A DNA stretch of 64,000 nucleotides from Bacteroides sp. 519. Lineage in GTDB: Bacteria; Bacteroidota; Bacteroidia; Bacteroidales; Bacteroidaceae. Shown here one piece after another: positions 42,121 through 49,276 of this stretch. The stretch is taken from contig NZ_QVMJ01000032.1 in assembly GCF_010500955.1 (NCBI RefSeq), forward strand, positions 1 to 64,000, given 5' to 3'. Made by a program: the position numbers and the translations under genes. The first letter of the stretch is position 1. Every line of letters begins with the position of its first letter. Below the pieces are notes generated by a model, which was not told the DNA's origin, ran no database searches, and saw only the letters and a program-made list of their open reading frames with translations.

Positions 42121-42540
42121 GTCTGTCTCTTAATAGGAGAGGGACATTGAATCTGTTGCAAAGATAGGGTAAATCATTGAATTATCCAAAAGGTAGCAGA
42201 AAAAGCATGTTTTTTGTAAAAGTAGAGTTAGGTAACAAGATTATACAGTTAATTGCTATCCTTATATTGTATTGTCTAAACTGAAGAAATATGAATACAA
42301 ATATAATCTTTTCGACTTCATTCTTTAACTAATATTAACTCTGTAAGTTGTATTATCTCTCTTTTTCCTTCCGTTTATCGCATACTTTCCCTTACCCAAT
42401 AGTTACTTGAGCATATTGTTAACAAAACGAATGGTAAAATGTTCGTTTTGAGTACTAATTATATACAATAAGGTTGTCGTTTTAAGTACTTATTGTACTT
42501 GTTGTTTGCGCCTCTGTCCCTCTCCTATTAAGAGACGGAC
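42121..42540. promoter_or_regulatory. Invertible promoter segment flanked by 26-bp inverted repeats
   Basis: The left repeat (42121-42146) and right repeat (42515-42540) are inverted copies with one mismatch; the shared core is GTCTCTTAATAGGAGAGG. They enclose 368 bp of AT-rich non-coding DNA between the recombinase and the fimbrial operon. The only full consensus promoter inside points left in this copy. Inversion would put its -7 box at 42495-42502, about 65 nt before the first fimbrial gene. This is a phase-variation switch. Confidence 0.88.
42159..42190 (-). promoter_or_regulatory. Promoter inside the invertible segment, leftward (OFF) in this copy
   Basis: On the minus strand TTTG (42190-42187), a 20-nt spacer and TATCTTTG (42166-42159) match the Bacteroidota consensus exactly, with the same spacing as at 20383 and 61485. 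As sequenced it transcribes antisense into the recombinase gene. Confidence 0.75.
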
Positions 42541-42567
42541 TTTTAAAACGACTAACGACTGATAGAC

Positions 42568-42879
42568 ATGATGCTTAACGAAAAAACCTTGTACTTAATT
42601 TATTTGCTTCATAGAGCTAATACATTGTGTACGGATACAGATTTGTCTATGTTCCGTACCGAGAAGCAGCGCAATACAGTTTTAGAACGTGTTCGTTTGC
42701 GTAGTTACCTTGAAAGTTCTAAGAGCAATATTGACAATAAATCATTGAGCAAAATTCTTCTTAGTTTGCGCAAAGTGGTTGACTCTCCCTTTATACCAGC
42801 CGAATCAAAGCGTGAGTTTCCCCGTAGTGTGTTGCAGTTTAACCGTGCTTTCAATCGCTGGTTATCCGAAATAAAATAA
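42568..42879 (+). CDS. Hypothetical protein, first gene of the fimbrial operon
   Basis: This 103-aa protein has no signal peptide. It is basic and predicted helical (LNEKTLYLIYLLHRANTL; KQRNTVLERVRLRSYLESS; LSKILLSLRKVV). I do not recognise it. It is the first open frame after the right inverted repeat and would be the first gene transcribed in the ON orientation. Its size, charge and place suggest a regulatory or DNA-binding role, perhaps directionality control or feedback on the switch, but no domain supports this. An alternative start is the next ATG (42571). Confidence 0.6.
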   Translation: MMLNEKTLYLIYLLHRANTLCTDTDLSMFRTEKQRNTVLERVRLRSYLESSKSNIDNKSLSKILLSLRKVVDSPFIPAESKREFPRSVLQFNRAFNRWLSEIK

Positions 42880-42922
42880 ATTAAATCTTCTTCAAGAAAA
42901 GAATAAAATAGTAAATAATCTT

Positions 42923-43519
42923 ATGACTCGAATCATACTGATATTCATCCTTGTTTTCACGCTGGCCCCGGGGGTAGTTCGCAGCCAGGAAGTTTTTCCT
43001 TATCGCCTTTACGATCCTATTCCAAATATCGCAGTGAAGAGTAATCTTCTTTACGATGTTAGCTTGGGACTTAATCTGGGTATTGAGTTTAAACTTAGTA
43101 AGCGTTTTACCCTCGATGTGCCGGTAATTTATAATCCTATTGATTTCAAGGACAACACCAAGTGGAAGAACCTCACCGTTCAGCCCGAAGTTCGCTACTG
43201 GTTCAGCGAGTCGTTTGTGGGTCACTTCTTCGGTATTCATACTCACTATTCCGATTTTAATGTAGGTAACATTGGCTTTATCAGCAGTTTGAAAGATCAC
43301 CGTTACCGCGGTTGGTTAGCCGGTGCAGGTGTTTCGTGGGGGTACCATTGGTTGCTCTCTCCCCGCTGGTCTATGGAAACCACTATTGGTTTTGGCTATG
43401 CATATATTGATTACGAAAAGTTTGAAGCACCCAAATGCGGGTTGAAGCTCGACGAAGGTACTACACACTATGTGGGACTCACAAAGGTTGGGTTGAGCTT
43501 GATTTATTTTTTGAAATGA
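42923..43519 (+). CDS. DUF3575 outer-membrane protein of fimbrial locus
   Basis: This 198-aa protein has a signal peptide (TRIILIFILVFTLAPGVVRSQ) and a small beta-barrel pattern: NIAVKSNLLYDVSLGLNLGIEFKL, FTLDVPVIYNPIDF, VQPEVRYWFSESFVGHFFGIH and GAGVSWGYHWLLSPRWSMETTIGFGYAYIDYEK, ending VGLSLIYFLK. These match DUF3575, which regularly accompanies Mfa/Fim-type pilus genes in Bacteroidales. It probably anchors or aids assembly in the outer membrane; the biochemical role is unknown. Confidence 0.85.
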   Translation: MTRIILIFILVFTLAPGVVRSQEVFPYRLYDPIPNIAVKSNLLYDVSLGLNLGIEFKLSKRFTLDVPVIYNPIDFKDNTKWKNLTVQPEVRYWFSESFVGHFFGIHTHYSDFNVGNIGFISSLKDHRYRGWLAGAGVSWGYHWLLSPRWSMETTIGFGYAYIDYEKFEAPKCGLKLDEGTTHYVGLTKVGLSLIYFLK

Positions 43520-43540
43520 AAATGAAGCTACTGATTTTTG

Positions 43541-43660
43541 AAACGCAGATTAACGCGGATTAACGCAGATTAATCTCTAATTCGTAATTGACGAAGTAAT
43601 TATGAACACTTACTTAAATTAAATAATCTGCGTTAATCCGCGTTAATCTGCGTTTCAAAC
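43541..43660. repeat. GCGTTAATCC-type decamer hairpin
   Basis: ACGCAGATTAACGCGGATTA on the left is mirrored by TAATCCGCGTTAATCTGCGT on the right, around an AT-rich loop. It fills the gap between the DUF3575 and DUF3868 genes; no core motif was seen. Confidence 0.78.
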
Positions 43661-43671
43661 AAAAAAATAAC

Positions 43672-45213
43672 ATGAAGATGAAAAATAAAAATAAACTGAG
43701 TCGTTACCTACCATACGGCATCGTAACTCAAAACTCATTACTCAAAACTCAAAACTTTATAGCCTTTATAATCTTTATAACCTTTTATGCTGTTCCCGCC
43801 GCTGCCCAAAACTACAAAGGCTCCGTTTACGTAGAGTCGACCGAGTTTTCCGAGCGTAACGACAGTTTAATTGTTTGTTTCGACATAAAAGTTGAATCCA
43901 ACGCCATTCCCAATTATTCGGGAATGTATTTTACTCCCGAGCTTCGGAATGGTAAAAAAACGGTCGATCTTCCTTATGTGCAGTTAAATGGTAAAACCCG
44001 CAGTAAAATCAATAGCCGTTGGTTTATGCTTGCCAGCAACAAGTGGTTGGCTCTTTATGATGCCCCTCAAATAATAGTAAATACAGGTAAGTTTACCGAT
44101 GAGTATATGCACTATCAGGTATTCCTGCCATACGAAAGTTGGATGGATAATGCCAGTCTTTACCTGCGTCAGGAGCTGGTAGGCTGCCGTGGAGAGGTAA
44201 ATATATACACTTATAAGTTGAGCGATCGTGTAAAACTCGCTCCCCGTGCTCCTTACCAAGTGCAACCACAAGTAGCCCTTGCTGTACCTGCAGCCGAAGT
44301 GAAAACCCGTAACCGCCAAGGAAGTGCGTTTCTAGACTTTCAGGCTGGGCGTTCGGCTATTCTTCCCGACTTTCGTCGGAACCCGGTTGAGCTAGGTAAG
44401 ATAAACGATGCTTTTCTTGCAGTAATGGCTGATCAGGATGCTGAAATTACCAGTCTTTTTATCGAAGGCTATGCCTCGCCCGAAGGTAGATACGCTAACA
44501 ACGAAAAACTAGCCCGCGACCGTGCTATAGCCCTGAAAGATTATATTAAAAATCGCTATATGTTGGCCGAAAATCTGTTCTCTGTACGTTCGGTAGGCGA
44601 AGATTGGACAGGACTGCGTGCCAAGGTCGAAGAACATAATGTATCTCAGAAAGATCGCATTCTTGCCATTATTGATAGTAGTTCCGAACCCGACAACAAA
44701 GAAGCTCAATTGAAAAAACTGTCGGTTTACAGTTCGCTGCTTCGTGATATTTTCCCTGAGCTACGGCGCGTAGAGTATCAGATTGATTATGCGGTTCGTA
44801 GTTACAGTACAGCCGAGGCACGCAGCTTAATGAATACCAATCCGGGAAATCTTTCGCAGCTGGAACTTTACAGTGTGGCTCTTGAATATGGTAAAGAAAG
44901 TTCAGAATATCGTAAAATTATTATAGAAACCATTCCTAAATATTTCGACAGCGACCCTGTTGCTTTGAACAATGCTGCTGCACTGCTAATAGAGAATGGA
45001 GAGGAAAACACAGCTTTGCGTCTATTAGAAAAGGCTCCCGCTTTGCCTCAAGCCTGGAACAACCTAGGCATAATATATATGATGCGTGGCGAGTTAGATA
45101 AAGCCGAAGACTTGTTGAACCAAGCTTCTATTGGTGGAGTAACCGAAGCTGCACACAACTTGAAAGAGTTAGCAAAGAAAAGAGAAGACGAAATAAAGCG
45201 GGCTAACCACTAA
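43672..45213 (+). CDS. DUF3868/OmpA-like protein of fimbrial locus
   Basis: This 513-aa protein has an N-terminal DUF3868-type beta domain (about 45-210; YKGSVYVESTEFSERNDSLIVCFDIKV). An OmpA-like peptidoglycan-binding domain (about 225-345) shows IEGYASPEGRYANNEKLARDRA, and there are C-terminal TPR-like helices (NNAAALLIENGEENTALRLLEKAP; WNNLGIIYMMRGELDKAEDLL). It likely links the pilus machinery to the wall. The signal peptide is odd: residues about 13-28 (PYGIVTQNSLLKTQN) are encoded by a heptamer repeat with a core (CATACGGCATCG, 43712-43723) inserted between the basic start and the hydrophobic core. Confidence 0.85.
   Translation: MKMKNKNKLSRYLPYGIVTQNSLLKTQNFIAFIIFITFYAVPAAAQNYKGSVYVESTEFSERNDSLIVCFDIKVESNAIPNYSGMYFTPELRNGKKTVDLPYVQLNGKTRSKINSRWFMLASNKWLALYDAPQIIVNTGKFTDEYMHYQVFLPYESWMDNASLYLRQELVGCRGEVNIYTYKLSDRVKLAPRAPYQVQPQVALAVPAAEVKTRNRQGSAFLDFQAGRSAILPDFRRNPVELGKINDAFLAVMADQDAEITSLFIEGYASPEGRYANNEKLARDRAIALKDYIKNRYMLAENLFSVRSVGEDWTGLRAKVEEHNVSQKDRILAIIDSSSEPDNKEAQLKKLSVYSSLLRDIFPELRRVEYQIDYAVRSYSTAEARSLMNTNPGNLSQLELYSVALEYGKESSEYRKIIIETIPKYFDSDPVALNNAAALLIENGEENTALRLLEKAPALPQAWNNLGIIYMMRGELDKAEDLLNQASIGGVTEAAHNLKELAKKREDEIKRANH
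43708..43760. repeat. ACTCAAA heptamer element inside a coding region
   Basis: CCATACGGCATCG followed by AACTCAAAACTCATTACTC lies within the signal-peptide codons of the DUF3868 gene. It keeps the frame open and shows that these elements can enter genes. Confidence 0.75.
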
Positions 45214-45240
45214 AATTTCGCTTCGAATAAAAAATGTTAT

Positions 45241-45368
45241 CAATTGCCGTCTGCTTTAGCTGACGGCTTATAAAAAAAACAATTCCGGCTTTAGCCAAAA
45301 GCAATCATTTGGCTAAAGCCTATTAAAAAGAGCTTATTTAATCCGTCCGCTAAAGCAGACGGCAATTG
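45241..45368. repeat. CAATTGCCGTCTGC palindrome, copy 1
   Basis: CAATTGCCGTCTGCTTTAGC and its inverse GCTAAAGCAGACGGCAATTG enclose a second pair GGCTTTAGCCAA / TTGGCTAAAGCC. Copy 2 lies at 54136-54266 inside another element. It is intercistronic in the fimbrial operon. Confidence 0.82.
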
Positions 45369-45391
45369 ATTCGGTTTGTGAATTTATATTT

Positions 45392-47026
45392 ATGAGAGAG
45401 AAAAAACTACTATACTTATTTAGTTTGTTGTTTATGTTTTGGGCATGTACCAGTAATAGCACCCACAAACGGCACCTTACCGAACGTTTGTTTCTGGAAA
45501 GGAGTCAGATTAGCATCACCCATCCGGGCAATCGCCCCGGGCAGGGTGGCAACCAAAGTGCTATGGTGTTGAACGAACAGGTAAACTACAATCAATTGCA
45601 ACTTGCTGATAATAAAAAAAATGAAGCAGATGATGCCCGTTTGGATACCAATAAAGTATATACACTGTCTCAAGTAACCGTTACTTCACAAGCACGGTTT
45701 GCTCCGGTAAGGGAAGGCCAGGTGAACATCGATTTTATTATCCATGTTCCTGAGGCTTACCTTTCGGACGATTTTCAACTAACGCTTACTCCCGAACTGA
45801 TAACCCCCGACTCGGTAGTTAATCTTGAAGATGTTGTGTTACGTGGTAAAAACTTTATTGAGTTGCAGAAACAAGACTATGAACGCTTTGATAATTACCT
45901 GAGTGGCATTATCGATCCTTCGGCCTACGATTCGGCATTTGTAGATCGTCGTGGGGTGAATCGTGAATTGGGTCGGCGCCGTCAAACAGAACTTGATTCT
46001 TATTACGGTAAATGGTCTTTGATGCAGGAATACCGCGATTGGCGCAACACCGAACAAGCCAAATACGATGCTTATAATGTAAAGCACGCCGAGGCACTTC
46101 GGCAGAAATTGATGACACACGATATTAAATACCGTTCAATGTTTAACCGTAAGCTGGCTATGCGTGCCGATACTACCAATCTTGGTATCAAGTACCGCAA
46201 AGAACGCAAAAAAATCATAGCATCTTCGCCCGTTAAAAGGCAAATTACGCTTGATGCCGTTCCGGCTAAGTATCGTAGTTTCTACCTTAAAGGCATTGGG
46301 CCTGAGGATCTTGAGCCATTACTGCCCAAAGAGAAAGACTCTATTGCTTTGGTGAACGAATACCTTTTACACGAAAAAATAGCAGTAAACGAAACAAAAG
46401 GCTCTCGCCAGGAAGAAGTGTTTAGGTACATGGTACCTAATCCTTATCGGCCCGATGCCCATTATAGTGCAACAATTGTTCCGGGCAAAGCTTACAGCTA
46501 TCGGTATACACGTACCTACCCGGTAACGGCTGGTCTTAAAACCCTGAAGCTAACCCTTGGAGGCACTATAACAGCCACCGATCGTAGTTATTACAAGATT
46601 CAGCGGGTAGACACATTGCATTACATCATTTCTTCTATGGACGAGCTGGCCGATGGCAGTCTGTTGGGCAACCCCGAATTCACGGCCGAGCAGCGAACAG
46701 AATATATGCACGCCCTGAAGCTGTTGAAAAATCGTGAATACCAACGTGCCTTAAACATCCTGAGCGATTATGACGATTACAATACAGCAGTAGCCTTAAC
46801 CTGTTTAGGCTATGATGGTCGGGCATACAATCTGCTTGCCACACTGCCACAAACTGCAAATACACATTATCTGGCAGCTGTTTTATGCAATAGGTTGAAA
46901 GAAATGCAGGCTGCGGTTGATCATTTAATGGAAGCCTGCCGGTTAGATCCCGGTAAAATAAACAGAGCACATCGGGATCCGGAGATAAGTAAAATAATAC
47001 AGGACTATAACCTCCAACTAGAATAA
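45392..47026 (+). CDS. Fimbrial-locus lipoprotein with C-terminal TPR-like repeats
   Basis: This 544-aa protein has lipoprotein signal MREKKLLYLFSLLFMFWAC. A beta-rich N-terminal region (about 85-150; VTVTSQARFAPVREGQVNIDFIIHVP) recalls the DUF3868-type domain of the preceding gene. The central stretch is highly charged (RRGVNRELGRRRQTELDSYYG). The C-terminal helices (about 440-540) resemble TPRs (ALKLLKNREYQRALNILSDYDDYNTAVALTCLGYDGRAYNLL). I do not recognise a named family. Its constant placement beside DUF3868 and Mfa1 genes suggests a pilus assembly or anchoring role. Confidence 0.65.
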   Translation: MREKKLLYLFSLLFMFWACTSNSTHKRHLTERLFLERSQISITHPGNRPGQGGNQSAMVLNEQVNYNQLQLADNKKNEADDARLDTNKVYTLSQVTVTSQARFAPVREGQVNIDFIIHVPEAYLSDDFQLTLTPELITPDSVVNLEDVVLRGKNFIELQKQDYERFDNYLSGIIDPSAYDSAFVDRRGVNRELGRRRQTELDSYYGKWSLMQEYRDWRNTEQAKYDAYNVKHAEALRQKLMTHDIKYRSMFNRKLAMRADTTNLGIKYRKERKKIIASSPVKRQITLDAVPAKYRSFYLKGIGPEDLEPLLPKEKDSIALVNEYLLHEKIAVNETKGSRQEEVFRYMVPNPYRPDAHYSATIVPGKAYSYRYTRTYPVTAGLKTLKLTLGGTITATDRSYYKIQRVDTLHYIISSMDELADGSLLGNPEFTAEQRTEYMHALKLLKNREYQRALNILSDYDDYNTAVALTCLGYDGRAYNLLATLPQTANTHYLAAVLCNRLKEMQAAVDHLMEACRLDPGKINRAHRDPEISKIIQDYNLQLE

Positions 47027-47035
47027 AAAAGACAA

Positions 47036-47076
47036 CAAAGTAATTGTCAATTGTCAATTATCAATTGTCAATTAAA
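47036..47076. repeat. TCAATTG heptamer repeat
   Basis: Five tandem heptamers of the form (G/A)TCAATT precede the Mfa1 gene. The sequence is self-complementary and can form a small hairpin in the mRNA leader. Confidence 0.65.
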
Positions 47077-47104
47077 TATTAATTATTAACCAATAAACAA
47101 AAAG

Positions 47105-48283
47105 ATGAAAATGAAATTTAAATTTGTAAGTGTGTTAACTTGTATGGCCTTGATGGCTGGTTTTACAAGTTGTAGTAACAGCGACGACGACAAAGACATT
47201 GCTCCAGAACATGGAACACGTGCAGTAACTCTGAAAGCCAACATTCTGGGTGCTTCTGATACCCGTCATGTAGACGACGAATTGGCTGGTGGATTGAAAC
47301 CGGCTGTACACGATTTATGGGCTGTTTTCGTAACATCGGGTGCCAATATACAGAAGGTAATAAAATTGGATAATACTGAAGTAACTTCGGCTACCGGTCA
47401 ACGTGTGGAAGATATTCCTAATGCTGCCGATGCTGTGTATATCATTGGTAATACTTCAAAGTTTAAACTTGATGGAGGTGCGGAAATAGTAGACCTCAAT
47501 GCGATTACGAATTCGGAAGGCGATTTGAAGGACCTGATGTTTAACATTGCCAACCAGTACGATGCTGCAGGTACCGGTGTTAATAAATCTGATCCTCGTC
47601 AGGTAAACATCAGTGGTTATACTAACTACGACAACACTACAGGTAGTGTAACTGTAAATGTTGATGTTAGACCTTCTGTAGCTCGTTTGGAAATTGCTAA
47701 AATTTCGGCAACAGATGATAGTGATTCCCCTCTAAATGTAGAAGTTACTCATGTGTTTGTTGACAATACCTATACAAAAATAGGTTTGGATTACACTGTT
47801 GTTCCTACTGATGCATTAGATATATTAGCTTTTAACTCTGAGTCGCCCGAGTGGACTACAACCCCAGCTAATTATCCTCCTAATTTCTGCGATGCGATTA
47901 CCGGTGCTGCTGCCTCTGAATTTACTCCTGCTGCACCAGCTAACGTTTGGTCTTACTATGTAACTCCAGGTGCTAATCACCCAGTTATCAAAGATGCAAG
48001 TGGCAACGTTATTGCTTTAAATGCTACTCCGGTTATTGTGGTAAGATTGAAAGATCCATCAACTACAGGAGCATTCAGATATGTAACTGTTCGCCGTATG
48101 AAAGAAGCAAATGGTACTATTGTAAACGAGTTTAAGCCAGGTTATTCTTATTACATTAAAGACTTGAAATTTAAAATTGGTCAAACTACAACTGTACCAC
48201 TTGACCCAAAAACTACATACGATTGTGATGTTGTGGTTGAAATTAAACAATGGGTACATGTAGATATTGAACCAGAAATTTAA
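47105..48283 (+). CDS. Mfa1/FimA-type major fimbrial subunit
   Basis: This 392-aa protein has lipoprotein signal MKMKFKFVSVLTCMALMAGFTSC and a short acidic linker. A candidate Arg cleavage site is HGTR|AVTL, as in type V pilins matured by Arg-specific proteases. The body is all-beta (AVTLKANILGASDTRHVDD; VEVTHVFVDNTYTKIGLDY) and ends in the donor strand-like tail VVEIKQWVHVDIEPEI. It is exported as a lipoprotein, then processed and polymerised by strand exchange. A stem-loop terminator-like structure follows (48305-48329), fitting the excess of major subunit over anchor. Confidence 0.85.
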   Translation: MKMKFKFVSVLTCMALMAGFTSCSNSDDDKDIAPEHGTRAVTLKANILGASDTRHVDDELAGGLKPAVHDLWAVFVTSGANIQKVIKLDNTEVTSATGQRVEDIPNAADAVYIIGNTSKFKLDGGAEIVDLNAITNSEGDLKDLMFNIANQYDAAGTGVNKSDPRQVNISGYTNYDNTTGSVTVNVDVRPSVARLEIAKISATDDSDSPLNVEVTHVFVDNTYTKIGLDYTVVPTDALDILAFNSESPEWTTTPANYPPNFCDAITGAAASEFTPAAPANVWSYYVTPGANHPVIKDASGNVIALNATPVIVVRLKDPSTTGAFRYVTVRRMKEANGTIVNEFKPGYSYYIKDLKFKIGQTTTVPLDPKTTYDCDVVVEIKQWVHVDIEPEI

Positions 48284-48304
48284 TATTATTCTTTCCATCC
48301 TATT

Positions 48305-48333
48305 AGAAGAGGGATCTTCTCCCTCTTCTTTTC
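48305..48333 (+). terminator. Intra-operonic stem-loop after the major pilin gene
   Basis: AGAAGAGGGA, loop TCTTC, TCCCTCTTCT form a perfect 10-bp stem followed by TTTCCCCC. It probably gives partial termination or 3'-end protection, raising pilin mRNA relative to the anchor gene. Confidence 0.55.
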
Positions 48334-48366
48334 CCCCATGATTTTTAACCATTCAAACCTTTTTAG

Positions 48367-49257
48367 ATGAAGCTGCTGAAAAAGATTTCCTCTTTCTTCT
48401 TATTAACCTGTTTATTAAACAGTTGTATAGGAGACGATTTGAGTTCATGTGCTCATACTATGCTTTATTTTGAGTATCCGGATTTCCCTACCCGGATTGA
48501 ACAAGTACATATCGGTATTTATAATCAAGAAGGTGTTTCTGTTTATTATAACTTGATAAACAAAGCTTCTTTGCAGCAATTTCAAGGTGTTGCTGTTCGG
48601 CTTCCCGAGGGTGAATATACAAGCATTTGCTGGGGTAATGCTTTCGAGGAAACCAATCTGTTGGGATTAAAAACAGGAGCGCAATTAGATGACCACATTT
48701 TGCGGCATCCCGCTTCTGATACAGGCGAATCAATATGCACCAACGATTCAATTTTTTATAATCAACACACTTTTGTAGTTCCCCATTCGCGCGATAGCGA
48801 AGAATACCTTCCGTTTGTACCTGCCCACATCACTTTTTTAGTTTATATACAAGGTATGGAGCAAATTTACGGAAATACACGCACACCGGCAGATGAATTA
48901 CCCTACATACGGTTTAACAATTTATATACCGAGTATGATTGGCAGATGATTACTTGTGGCTACCAACAAAGCTATTATCCACGTATGGAGTATCAACCAG
49001 AACTTGGCATGGCACAAACAAAGCTACACGTGTTGCGTTTTGAAGATGAAAACAAGATAGAAGTAGATTTAGTAGATAATACTACGTCGAACCAAACACT
49101 ATATACATTAAACTTACAGGAATTTCTTACTTATCATGCCATATCTATCGAACATGGTAAAGAATACACCATTCCCATCACTTTTGTTTTCGAAGATGGT
49201 AACATTCGTGTTATAATGGATACTTGGGGGAATGTTCCGCTTGAACCGGAAATTTAA
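48367..49257 (+). CDS. FimB/Mfa2-family fimbrial anchor lipoprotein
   Basis: This 296-aa protein has lipoprotein signal MKLLKKISSFFLLTCLLNSC followed by the FimB/Mfa2 pattern. That pattern includes the N-terminal cysteine pair (SC...SSCAHTMLYFEYPDFPTRIEQVHIGIYNQEG), RLPEGEYTSICWGNA and the C-terminal GKEYTIPITFVFEDGNIRVIMDTWGNVPLEPEI. Mfa2 homologues stay lipidated and fix the pilus base to the outer membrane, limiting its length. It lies directly after the major subunit gene and before the large tip-like gene. Its last four residues (EPEI) are the same as those of the major subunit. Confidence 0.88.
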   Translation: MKLLKKISSFFLLTCLLNSCIGDDLSSCAHTMLYFEYPDFPTRIEQVHIGIYNQEGVSVYYNLINKASLQQFQGVAVRLPEGEYTSICWGNAFEETNLLGLKTGAQLDDHILRHPASDTGESICTNDSIFYNQHTFVVPHSRDSEEYLPFVPAHITFLVYIQGMEQIYGNTRTPADELPYIRFNNLYTEYDWQMITCGYQQSYYPRMEYQPELGMAQTKLHVLRFEDENKIEVDLVDNTTSNQTLYTLNLQEFLTYHAISIEHGKEYTIPITFVFEDGNIRVIMDTWGNVPLEPEI

Positions 49258-49276
49258 CGAATTAAAAAACTGAAAT

